A program made the position numbers and the translations under genes. Under the pieces are notes generated by a model. It was not told the origin of the DNA. It did no database searches and was given only the letters and a program-made list of their open reading frames with translations. A stretch of 64,000 bases of DNA, from NCBI GenBank assembly GCA_004557035.1, contig SFFB01000009.1, positions 85,436 through 149,435 of the forward strand, read 5' to 3'. The DNA comes from Bacteroidales bacterium. Lineage in GTDB: Bacteria > Bacteroidota > Bacteroidia > Bacteroidales > Bacteroidaceae. Below, in pieces: positions 8,217 to 16,440 of the stretch (its first letter is position 1; every line of letters starts with the position of its first letter).

Positions 8217-8822
8217 GGTGTGTCGATATTCCTCTTCGCGCAGCTCGAGGAATTCGCTTAAGGCTTCACGGCGACTCTTGGTCACTGCAATGACGCCGGA
8301 GCTGACAAACTGCAACAGGCAACCGTATGACTTCAGGGCGCGATAGAGCGACATGATGGTTTCGGGCAAGCCTTCGACCGACACTATCGAATAGACGGCG
8401 TTCACCTCAACGATTTTGCTGTCGTGCAAGCGGATGGCTTTGGAGATTTCTTTGTTTTCAAGCAGTTTGGCCGTGGCTATCTTATACAGAGCCTGCTCCA
8501 TCACATAAATGTCGTCTGAGGTGAAATAGCGGGCCTGAATGACGTCGATTTTCTTCTCAATCTGCTTGGTGACGGTGCGGATGATGTCTTCGGTGGTATA
8601 GCAGGTGATGGTGTATCGGTGGACGTTTTGCGTGCCAGAAGGCGACACGTTGAGGCTCTCAATGTTGAGCTGTCGGCGGGTGAAGACGTTGGTCACCTGA
8701 TTGAGCACACCAGCAAGGTTTTCAGAAAAGATGATGATGGTGAAAAGTTGTACGCCACCTTCTTCAGCAGGTCGCCCCACGGGCGAGGTGCGAGGTGTGG
8801 ATGTATCGTTGTTTTGGCTCAT
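8211..8822 (-). CDS. ilvN: Acetolactate synthase small (regulatory) subunit
   Basis: The regulatory subunit of acetohydroxyacid synthase, which normally confers valine feedback inhibition. It has 203 residues, longer than the minimal ACT form. The ACT domain begins at FTIIIFSENLAGVLNQVTNVFTRRQLNIESLNV, the conserved opening of IlvN/IlvH, and continues to about residue 100 with HRYTITC. A C-terminal ACT-like half follows (SKIVEVNAVYSIVSVEGLPETIMSLYRAL). The first 25 residues are Ser/Thr/Pro-rich and probably disordered. It starts 3 nt after the ilvB stop, so the two subunits are translated together. Confidence 0.93.
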   Translation of the reverse strand: MSQNNDTSTPRTSPVGRPAEEGGVQLFTIIIFSENLAGVLNQVTNVFTRRQLNIESLNVSPSGTQNVHRYTITCYTTEDIIRTVTKQIEKKIDVIQARYFTSDDIYVMEQALYKIATAKLLENKEISKAIRLHDSKIVEVNAVYSIVSVEGLPETIMSLYRALKSYGCLLQFVSSGVIAVTKSRREALSEFLELREEEYRHTV

Positions 8823-8825
8823 GGC

Positions 8826-10565
8826 TTAGTCGTTGTTTGAGAGTATCATATCGTCTACGTCGTGTCCCGGGCAACACATTGGGAATACATTGTCTTCTTC
8901 CATTACGGCCACCTGAAGCAGGAAGGCTCCCGGTGTGTCGAGCATCTTCTTGATGGCCTCGTCCAATTGTTCACGTTCGGTGACGGTGTGCGAGGGAATG
9001 CTATAGGCAGAGGCAATCATCTCGTAGTCGGGGTTGAGCATAGGGGTGAACGAATAGCGGCGATTAAAGAAGAGCTCTTGCCATTGACGGACGTTGCCCA
9101 GATAGTTATTGTTAAGCAGAATGATTTTCACCGGCGAACCTTGTTCCATAATGGTTCCAAGTTCTTGGATGCTCATCTGCATACCGCCGTCGCCGAGGAA
9201 GAGGCAAACAGTGCGCTCGGGAGCACCGAAAGTGGCACCGATAGCGGCCGGCAGGCCGTAGCCCATCGTGCCCATACCGCCTGAGGTAATGATGCTGCGC
9301 TTTTGGATAAACTTGAAATAGCGTGCTGAGAGCATCTGGTTTTGGCCCACGTCGGTGACGAGCACAGCCTTGTTGTCGGTCAATTCTGTCACGCGTCGTG
9401 CCACCTCGCCCATACGCAACGGTCCTTCGGTGGGATGGATTTGCGGATTGATGACTTGTTCGGTCTCAATCTTGTCGAAGGGTCTGAAACTCTCGCGCCA
9501 CTCTTTATGTGATTTTTTTTGAAGCAGTCTGGTCACTTCGGCCAGGGTCTGTTTGCAGTTGCCCAAAACGGCCACATCCACCTTCACGTTTTTATTGATT
9601 TCAGACGGGTCAATGTCGAAATGTATTTTCTTGGCCTGACAGGCGTAAGTGTCGAGCTTGCCGGTGATGCGGTCGTCAAAACGCATACCCACGGCAATGA
9701 GCACGTCGCATTGTTGCGTGTTTTTGTTGGCACCCAGACTGCCGTGCATGCCCAGCATTCCCACATTGAGGGGATGGTCTGTGGGCAAAGCCGACAGGCC
9801 GAGCAATGTGCAACCGGCAGGAGCGTCGGCTGTTTCGATAAACTTTTTCAGTTCTTCGCCGGCATCGCCCAGTTCCACGCCTTGACCCACGAGTACGAGC
9901 GGTCTTTCGGCCTTATTGATGAGTTCGGCAGCGGCAGTAATGCTCGCCGGGTCGGTTTTGGGCACGGGCACATAGCTTCTGATGAAACCCACACTGACGG
10001 GATGATATTCGGCCTTCTCCACTTGCGCATTTTTGGCAAAGTCAAGCACCACAGGTCCGGGACGGCCTGAGGCGGCAATATAAAAGGCACGACTCACCGC
10101 CCATGCCACGTCTTTGGCCGAGCGTATCTGATAGGCCCACTTACAGATGGGTTGGGTGATGTCCACCATATCACACTCCTGGAAGGCGTCGCTACCGAGC
10201 ATCTGAGCGCCCACCTGCCCCATAATGACCACCATCGGCGTGCTGTCCATCATGGCATCGGCAATGCCGGTTATGGTGTTGGTGGCGCCCGGACCACTGG
10301 TGACCAAGGCCACACCTGTCTTTCCACTCACTCGGGCATAGCCTTCGGCTGCGTGTGTGGCAGCCTGTTCGTGGCGCACAAGAATGTGATTGAGCGTCTT
10401 GCGGTAATCATAAAGGGCATCATAGACGGGCATTATGGCACCGCCGGGATAACCGAAAATGGTTTCCACGCCTTCACCCACCAAAGCTCTGAGCATTATC
10501 TCGGCTCCGATCAAGACTTCGGGGCTTGAGGGAGTATGTATTTTGGACTGTGAGGGGTCTGTCAT
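8826..10565 (-). CDS. ilvB: Acetolactate synthase large (catalytic) subunit
   Basis: A thiamine-diphosphate, FAD and Mg enzyme that condenses pyruvate with pyruvate or 2-ketobutyrate, the first committed step of branched-chain amino-acid synthesis. It has 579 residues, full length. IFGYPGGAIMPVYDAL and the following VRHEQAATHAAEGYAR hold the catalytic glutamate that activates ThDP. LVTSGPGATNTITGIADA is the N-terminal signature. In the C-terminal domain VCLFLGDGGMQMSIQELGT to LLNNNYLGNVRQWQ is the GDG...NN metal/ThDP motif. It lies 90 nt behind ilvD and 3 nt before ilvN. Confidence 0.96.
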   Translation of the reverse strand: MTDPSQSKIHTPSSPEVLIGAEIMLRALVGEGVETIFGYPGGAIMPVYDALYDYRKTLNHILVRHEQAATHAAEGYARVSGKTGVALVTSGPGATNTITGIADAMMDSTPMVVIMGQVGAQMLGSDAFQECDMVDITQPICKWAYQIRSAKDVAWAVSRAFYIAASGRPGPVVLDFAKNAQVEKAEYHPVSVGFIRSYVPVPKTDPASITAAAELINKAERPLVLVGQGVELGDAGEELKKFIETADAPAGCTLLGLSALPTDHPLNVGMLGMHGSLGANKNTQQCDVLIAVGMRFDDRITGKLDTYACQAKKIHFDIDPSEINKNVKVDVAVLGNCKQTLAEVTRLLQKKSHKEWRESFRPFDKIETEQVINPQIHPTEGPLRMGEVARRVTELTDNKAVLVTDVGQNQMLSARYFKFIQKRSIITSGGMGTMGYGLPAAIGATFGAPERTVCLFLGDGGMQMSIQELGTIMEQGSPVKIILLNNNYLGNVRQWQELFFNRRYSFTPMLNPDYEMIASAYSIPSHTVTEREQLDEAIKKMLDTPGAFLLQVAVMEEDNVFPMCCPGHDVDDMILSNND

Positions 10566-10655
10566 CTTTTATATTGTTTATAGGAAGGTGTTATTGGAAT
10601 GCAACTAAGAAACTTTTAGTCTCTTTGTTTTTTCAGTCGAAGAAAACAATAGACT

Positions 10656-12464
10656 TTAGTCGTTTGGCACAATGCGGATGCCGCCTTTGTCTGCGCTCGA
10701 CACCATCGAGGCATAAGCCTTCAGTGCCTTTGAGACTTGACGTTGACGGGTGAGCGGACGCATGGGACGAGCTTGGAGTTCTTCGTCTGAAAGTTTCACG
10801 TTGATGCTGCGGCTCGGTATGTCTATCTCAATGATGTCGCCGTCAACGATTTTACCTATGTTGCCACCGGCTGCTGCTTCGGGCGAGATGTGACCGATGC
10901 TGAGGCCCGACGTTCCGCCAGAGAAGCGACCATCAGTGATGAGCGCACAAGCCTTGCCTAAGTGGCGGCTTTTGATGTAAGACGTGGGATAGAGCATCTC
11001 CTGCATACCGGGGCCGCCTTTGGGGCCTTCGTGGGTGATGACCACCACGTCGCCAGCCTCAACCTTGCCGCCGAGAATGCCTTCACAGGCTTCTTCTTGC
11101 GAGTCAAAGACCTTGGCGGGACCGCTGAAGTGCCATACAGACGGGTCCACTCCGGCTGTCTTCACCACACAACCGTCAAGGGCGATGTTACCGAAAAGCA
11201 CAGCCAGACCACCGTCTTTGGAATAGGCGTGGGCGATGTCGTGAATGGCACCGTCTGTGCGGTCGGTGTCGAGCGAAGGCCATACAGCCTCCTGACTACC
11301 CATTTTGGTAGAAAAACAACCGCCGGGTGCACAACTGTATATGCGCTGTGCCTCAGGCTCCACTGTTTCGCCGGTGATGCTGTAACGCTTGATGTCTTCA
11401 CCCAGTGTCGTACCGTTCACTCTGACGGCATCAAGGCGCAGCAAGTCACCTTTGGCCAACTCACCCAGAATACCCATCACGCCTCCGGCGCGGTTGCACT
11501 CCTGAATGGAGAAACGCTGCGTGTTGGGTGAGAGTTTACACAGACAAGGCACTTTGCGGCTCAAGGCGTCAATATCAGCCATCTTGAAGTCCACGCCGGC
11601 CTCGCCGGCCACAGCCAACAGGTGCAACACGGTGTTGGTCGAACCACCCATGGCGATGTCGAGCGTCATGGCGTTGACAAAGGCGTCGCGTGTGGCGATG
11701 CTCAGAGGCAAAACACTCTCGTCGCCTTCTTCATAATATTTATAGGCGTTCTTGACAATCAGTTTGGCGGCATCTTCAAAGAGTCGGCGACGGCCCACAT
11801 GTGTGGCCAATATTGTGCCGTTACCTGGGAGCGACAAACCGAGAGCCTCGGTGAGGCAGTTCATGGAGTTGGCCGTGAACATACCCGAGCACGAGCCGCA
11901 TCCGGGACAGGCGCGGCGTTCGATTTCTGCCAGTTCATCGTCCGAGACCGACGTGTCTGCACCCTTGATCATAGCTGTAATAAGGTCCACATTCTCGCCG
12001 TTCCATTTGCCGGCTTCCATCGGGCCACCGCTCACGAAAACCGTGGGGATGTTGAGGCGCATGGCGGCCATAAGCATACCCGGCGTGATTTTGTCGCAGT
12101 TTGACACACACACCAAAGCGTCGGCCTTATGGGCGTTGACCATATATTCCACCGAGTCGGCAATGATGTCGCGCGAAGGCAGCGAATAGAGCATACCGTC
12201 GTGCCCCATGGCGATGCCGTCGTCGATGGCAATGGTGTTGAACTCGGCTGCATAGCAACCCAGTTTCTCAATTTCCTGTTTGATGAGTTGACCCACCTCG
12301 TGCAAATGAGTGTGTCCGGGCACGAATTGCGTGAATGAGTTGGCAATGGCAATGATGGGCTTGCCCAACTGTTCACGCTTCATACCCGTGGCCATCCACA
12401 AGGCACGGGCTCCTGCCATACGTCGGCCTTCGGTACTGAAGGCACTTCTCAGTTTATGCTTCAT
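10656..12464 (-). CDS. ilvD: Dihydroxy-acid dehydratase
   Basis: An iron-sulphur enzyme that dehydrates 2,3-dihydroxy acids to 2-keto acids, the third step of valine and isoleucine synthesis. It has 602 residues, full length. Cluster cysteines are visible in VCVSNCDKITPGMLMA and CPGCGSCSGMFTANSMNCL. The C-terminal KGGPGMQEMLYPTSY and DGRFSGGTSGLSIGHISPEAA are classic IlvD/Edd motifs, the last with the catalytic serine region. It is the promoter-proximal gene of the ilv operon, with a recognisable Bacteroidetes promoter about 60 nt upstream. Confidence 0.96.
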   Translation of the reverse strand: MKHKLRSAFSTEGRRMAGARALWMATGMKREQLGKPIIAIANSFTQFVPGHTHLHEVGQLIKQEIEKLGCYAAEFNTIAIDDGIAMGHDGMLYSLPSRDIIADSVEYMVNAHKADALVCVSNCDKITPGMLMAAMRLNIPTVFVSGGPMEAGKWNGENVDLITAMIKGADTSVSDDELAEIERRACPGCGSCSGMFTANSMNCLTEALGLSLPGNGTILATHVGRRRLFEDAAKLIVKNAYKYYEEGDESVLPLSIATRDAFVNAMTLDIAMGGSTNTVLHLLAVAGEAGVDFKMADIDALSRKVPCLCKLSPNTQRFSIQECNRAGGVMGILGELAKGDLLRLDAVRVNGTTLGEDIKRYSITGETVEPEAQRIYSCAPGGCFSTKMGSQEAVWPSLDTDRTDGAIHDIAHAYSKDGGLAVLFGNIALDGCVVKTAGVDPSVWHFSGPAKVFDSQEEACEGILGGKVEAGDVVVITHEGPKGGPGMQEMLYPTSYIKSRHLGKACALITDGRFSGGTSGLSIGHISPEAAAGGNIGKIVDGDIIEIDIPSRSINVKLSDEELQARPMRPLTRQRQVSKALKAYASMVSSADKGGIRIVPND

Positions 12465-12523
12465 ATTGTTATATGACTGACTTTATACAGAAGACTGCCT
12501 AAGCCTCCTGTTTTATTAAGATG

Positions 12524-12554
12524 CAAATGTATCGAAAATTTGCGGCACGACAAA
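12524..12554 (-). promoter_or_regulatory. Promoter of the ilv operon
   Basis: On the minus strand TTTG (12554-12551) is followed after 19 nt by TACATTTG (12531-12524). This matches the Bacteroidetes sigma-ABfr consensus TTTG/TAnnTTTG in sequence and spacing. It lies about 60 nt upstream of the ilvD start. Confidence 0.8.
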
Positions 12555-12810
12555 CAAAACGTCAGACTTTTATGCCGAAAAATACACTTTTGATGAAAAT
12601 ATACCATCTTTTATGCATAAAACAAGCATAAACGTGCAAGAGAGGTGCGACAAAAAGGAGTGAGAGAGACGAGGCGATTGACTGAAAATGTGGAAGCGAC
12701 CTGAAGAACCGGCCTTGACATCATACTATGACTTTCATTGACCACAAACCTCGACATCGTCAGCCTAAAAAAACTGTCAATACGTCTGTGCTCTATACCG
12801 TTAGTTTCTT
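12555..12810. other. Intergenic spacer, no gene seen
   Basis: Between the ilv promoter and the repeat element at 12811 the sequence is AT-rich with no credible reading frame on either strand. I see only a weak imperfect inverted pair TATGCATAAAA/GCATAAA near 12611-12632. Confidence 0.4.
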
Positions 12811-12907
12811 CCTTTTTCCCAATCACCCAATCACACGCTTTATAACGATTTCATTTCCAGCTAAATGCTGTGACTGAAAGGTGATTGAGAGGTGTTTCGT
12901 TCAGTCA
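12811..12907 (-). repeat. GTGACTGAA hairpin + GTGATTGGG element, copy 2 (inverted)
   Basis: Read on the minus strand, GTGACTGAA pairs with TTTCAGTCAC over a 20-nt loop, then AGCAT, about 30 nt, and GCGTGTGATTGGGTGATTGG followed by GAAAAAGG. It has the same order of parts as the copy at 4595, and it sits downstream of the DUF554 gene. Confidence 0.75.
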
Positions 12908-12954
12908 CGCTCTGGTCACGCTGAGACGTTTTGTCTCAATCGCAAATAATTTCC

Positions 12955-13644
12955 TCAAATCAAGGCCAAGAGGTCTTTGACGGCAAAAAACAACATCGGC
13001 ATCAACAAGGCCGGCAAGAGGTTGATGGTCTTACAATCTTTGATGCCCATCACACCCAGACCGGCGGCGGCAATCAAGACTCCGCCCACCACCGACACCT
13101 CACCAATCAATTCTTCAGATATAAAAGCGGCCGAGACATGGGCAATGCCATAGATGCCGCCTTGCCAAGCAAAAACCGCAATGGCCGTAAGCGCCGTGCC
13201 AAAACCATAACTGGAGGCGATGACTATCATCGTAACGAGATTAAGCGTGGCTGCGGTCATCAGATAGGTGTTGTCGCCGTAGAGCGCACTCATCACGGGG
13301 CCCATCATCGAGAGGGTGCCCACACAACATAGCAGAATACCCGTGGTGATGCCTTCGGCCAGATTGCTGCCGCCCGAGACACGCGACGTGGCGCGGTCCA
13401 TGAGTTTGTCGAGTTTGAGCAAGGTGCCGAGCAAACCTCCCAGAGCCAGACAGACAATAAACAGCACGGGGTAGTTGCTCTTTTGCATGTGGCTCATAGC
13501 CACATTGATACCTAACACCAAGGCGGCAAGTCCCATGGCGGTGTTGAGCACGGTGATGTATTTTTCGCGTATGCCTTTGCGGGCCAGCGCACCTATGGCA
13601 CTGCCGGCCACCACTGCGGCGGCGTTGAGGATGATGGCGGTCAT
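12955..13644 (-). CDS. DUF554 family integral membrane protein
   Basis: A 229-residue inner-membrane protein matching the DUF554 (YdfK/YqgA-like) family, which has no established function. The N-terminus AAVVAGSAIGALARKGIREKY followed by a long segment LNTAMGLAALVLGINVAM is the family opening. Roughly seven hydrophobic segments follow, including VLFIVCLALGGLLGTLL, then a loop NLAEGITTGILLCCVGTLSMMGPV, typical of the family, and a last LLPALLMPMLFFAVKDLL. There are no obvious partners; it is flanked by repeat spacers on both sides. Confidence 0.8.
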   Translation of the reverse strand: MTAIILNAAAVVAGSAIGALARKGIREKYITVLNTAMGLAALVLGINVAMSHMQKSNYPVLFIVCLALGGLLGTLLKLDKLMDRATSRVSGGSNLAEGITTGILLCCVGTLSMMGPVMSALYGDNTYLMTAATLNLVTMIVIASSYGFGTALTAIAVFAWQGGIYGIAHVSAAFISEELIGEVSVVGGVLIAAAGLGVMGIKDCKTINLLPALLMPMLFFAVKDLLALI

Positions 13645-13740
13645 ATAGATTGTTTTATATAGAGTAAGTGACTAAAATACTGAGAGTTTGAACGCGGTCA
13701 AGCCAACTTTTATATCTAAGAGTATGTCAGCGGCCAACCA

Positions 13741-13973
13741 AGCCCTGAAAGGGCGCAACATATTAGCCCAGGTCGAAGGCCTGGGTATGGTGTATCCACT
13801 ATAATCCGGCCTGAAAGGTCGGCACAATGAATACAAAATGCCCCAATAGCATATATTATGATTGTAAGCACAAGGCAGTTTTGGAAGTGCCGACCTTACA
13901 GGCCGGAGATTGGAGGTGTACCTCATACCCAGGCCTGACGACCTGGGCTAATATGTGACGCCCTTTCAGGGCT
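13741..13973. repeat. Long nested palindrome, subtype A, copy 1
   Basis: About 233 bp built as a near-perfect inverted repeat. The left arm is AGCCCTGAAAGGGCG, then TTAGCCCAGGTCGAAGGC, then GGCCTGAAAGGTCGGCAC. The right arm carries the same three blocks in reverse complement and ends GCCCTTTCAGGGCT. Each block is itself partly palindromic. No protein is encoded. The second copy is at 24793. The 5' flank (13675-13740) carries the GACTAAAA-type simple repeat. Confidence 0.8.
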
Positions 13974-14026
13974 TTGCTGGTCGCTTACAGTCTCTTTGAC
14001 GTTTTGTCTCTTTGTCTCCCAAATAA

Positions 14027-16426
14027 TCAGAAGTCCACACTGAGTCTCACGTTGAAGAGACGGCCGGTGAGATAGTTGGGCACGGCATAGCGGGTGTTGG
14101 TGATGTCGGTAATCCAATAATACGAACTCACGTTTTTGATGTCCATCAGATTGAGGGCATCAATGCCGAGCCAGGCGTTGCGGATGTAGCGGTGTATGCC
14201 CGAGCGGTAGGGACTGTCGTCGGGTTTGACGAGTCGGTAACTCATACCCAGATCCACGCGCTTGTAGGCCGGAGCCCTGAAGTTCCATTTTTGTCGGGCT
14301 TCGTGGGCCGGTCCGAAGGGAAGACCGTCGGCAAAGGCGGCTTTGAGCGTGACGCGCCAACGGTCGGTGCCGGGGAAAAAGTCGGTGAAATAAATCGACA
14401 GGTTATAGCGCTGGTCGGTGGGGCGTGGTATCCACTCGCCGGCAAACTTTTCTTTCGTCCCCATAATAGAGAAGGTGACCCACGAGTCGGCACCGGGCAC
14501 AAACTCGCCGAAGAGCTTGAAGTCGATTCCTGCGGCATAACCGCTGGTCTCATTACGTCCGCTATACACCACTCTCACGCCGTCTACGGCATAAGGGATG
14601 AGGCGCGAGAGGGCTTTGTAGTAGGCCTCGGTGGTGAAGCGGAACGGACGCCCCATCATACGGAAGGTATAGTCGGCACCCAACACAAAGTGAATGGAGC
14701 GCGGCGACTTGATATCAGGATTAAGACGGATTTGGGCCACGCCGTTTTGCATCACGGTGTCACGCAGTTCTTTATAGAAGGGGGCTTGATAATACACACC
14801 GGTGGCGGCACGCAGGGTCCAGTTATCGTTGCCTGCCGGAATGATGCCTAAAGACACGCGGGGCGACAAAATGGTTTCGCCGTTCCAGTCCCAATGTGAG
14901 AGGCGCAGGCCATAGGTGAGATTAAACAGGGCGGCCGAAGTCTTGAACCTCCAGGCGTCTTGGACGAAAAACTCCAGGCGGTTGGTCTCGAGTGTGGCCA
15001 ACGAGCGCTGGCTGTAGATAAGGCTGAGACGGTCGGGGCTTGTGGGGAGCGAATAACCCATAGAGTCGCGCATCTCCCATTCGCGTGAGTTTTCTTCCAC
15101 GTGCTGGCGTTTCCAGTCGAAGCCTGCTTGCAGTGTGTGTCCCGTCAGGCGCGTGCGGAAGGTGAGACCTACGTCAAACACGCGTGCCTTGAGGCGGTTG
15201 CGGGCGTGCTCCATATAAGTACCCACGCCAAGCTCTTGCTGTGACGTGGCTTCTTGAAGCCAATATTCTCCTTGAATGTCGTAGGTCTCGCGCTCGTGTG
15301 TGGAAAAAGAAGAGAGACGCAGGGCCAGGTAGGTCTGTGGATTGAAATGCCGGGTGATGGTAGCGGCGCCAAAGAGTGTAGAGAAACGGTCGCTCTCCCA
15401 TCCGTCAAAATAGACTTTGAAGCGCCGCGGCTCGTAGAGGGTGCCAAAGGCGGTCTCACGCTCTTGTGGGCGGAAGTTGTAGTGATTGTCGGCGATGTTG
15501 GCCAAGACGTCGACACTCCAGCGGCGGTTGGGCGTCCAACTCAAAAAGGCCTGCCAGTCGAGGAAGTTGGGCGAATATTCTCCTTCGGTATCGGTGGAGC
15601 CGAGCAGATGTTTCGTGGTCTTGTAGCGCAGTGAGGTCATGGCGCTGAACTTCTTGTTACCCCACCCCACATAGGCGCCGGCTCCGAGCAGTGAGGCCTG
15701 TGCCGAAGCTTCAAGTCGCTCGGGGCGTTTATAGGTGATGTCAAGCACAGACGACATCTTGTCGCCATATCGGGGTTCAAAACCGCCGGTCGAGAAACTG
15801 ATACTGCCCACCATGTCGGGGTTGATGATGGAGAGGCCTTCTTGTCCACCACTGCGCACAAGCAGGGGGCGAAACACCTCAATGCCATTGAGATAAACGC
15901 AATTTTCGTCAAACGAACCGCCACGGACGTTGTATTGCGACGACAGTTCGTTATGAGTCGACACACCGGCCTGGGTGGCGATGATTTCCTCCACGGCATT
16001 ACCCGAAGCCGACGGGGCCAGCCGGGTTTGGTCGAGGGTGATTTTCTGCATCGTTCCGGTCTGCACGCCCTTACCGGTGACAACGGCCTCACCCAGTGCG
16101 TTGCTGCCATAGACGGGCATGACGACGTCGAGCCTGATAGAGTCGGCCGGATTGCGCAACACGCGCCGACGGGTCTCATAGCCAATCATGGAGAAAATTA
16201 CGGTCACGGTGTCGGCCGAGGTGCAGGTCAGGCTGTATTCGCCTTTGAGGTTGGTCAAGGTATAGACGCCCTGCCCCGTCACCCTCACATTGGCCAGTTC
16301 GATGGGCTGTCCCGAGTCGTCGCTGACGCGGCCGAAAATGCGGCTACGGTTTTGCGCGGCCAGTGGTTGCTGGCCCACACCTATATATAATATTAGGAGA
16401 CCCCAAAAGAGGCAGAGTCGTTTCAC
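14027..16426 (-). CDS. TonB-dependent outer-membrane receptor
   Basis: An outer-membrane beta-barrel receptor for TonB-driven uptake of an unknown ligand. I prefer the GTG at 16426, which opens with a signal peptide (KRLCLFWGLLILYIG, cleavage after QQPLAAQ) and lies 14 nt past the upstream gene. The ATG at 16501 would place 25 extra residues before the signal peptide. The protein is 799 residues. Residues ~30-110 are a carboxypeptidase-regulatory-like (CarboxypepD_reg) domain (IFGRVSDDSGQPIELANVRV), a plug follows (SASGNAVEEIIATQAGV, QYNVRGGSFDENCVYLNG), then the barrel, ending in RLFNVRLSVDF with a terminal Phe. No SusD partner is adjacent. The ligand is unknown. Confidence 0.88.
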   Translation of the reverse strand: MKRLCLFWGLLILYIGVGQQPLAAQNRSRIFGRVSDDSGQPIELANVRVTGQGVYTLTNLKGEYSLTCTSADTVTVIFSMIGYETRRRVLRNPADSIRLDVVMPVYGSNALGEAVVTGKGVQTGTMQKITLDQTRLAPSASGNAVEEIIATQAGVSTHNELSSQYNVRGGSFDENCVYLNGIEVFRPLLVRSGGQEGLSIINPDMVGSISFSTGGFEPRYGDKMSSVLDITYKRPERLEASAQASLLGAGAYVGWGNKKFSAMTSLRYKTTKHLLGSTDTEGEYSPNFLDWQAFLSWTPNRRWSVDVLANIADNHYNFRPQERETAFGTLYEPRRFKVYFDGWESDRFSTLFGAATITRHFNPQTYLALRLSSFSTHERETYDIQGEYWLQEATSQQELGVGTYMEHARNRLKARVFDVGLTFRTRLTGHTLQAGFDWKRQHVEENSREWEMRDSMGYSLPTSPDRLSLIYSQRSLATLETNRLEFFVQDAWRFKTSAALFNLTYGLRLSHWDWNGETILSPRVSLGIIPAGNDNWTLRAATGVYYQAPFYKELRDTVMQNGVAQIRLNPDIKSPRSIHFVLGADYTFRMMGRPFRFTTEAYYKALSRLIPYAVDGVRVVYSGRNETSGYAAGIDFKLFGEFVPGADSWVTFSIMGTKEKFAGEWIPRPTDQRYNLSIYFTDFFPGTDRWRVTLKAAFADGLPFGPAHEARQKWNFRAPAYKRVDLGMSYRLVKPDDSPYRSGIHRYIRNAWLGIDALNLMDIKNVSSYYWITDITNTRYAVPNYLTGRLFNVRLSVDF

Positions 16427-16440
16427 TTGGTGGTTTTCGT

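Noticed and set aside
12611..12632. Weak inverted pair near TATGCATAAAA as an attenuator of ilvD
   Set aside because: Too short and upstream of the promoter as read on the minus strand, so it cannot be in the ilv leader.
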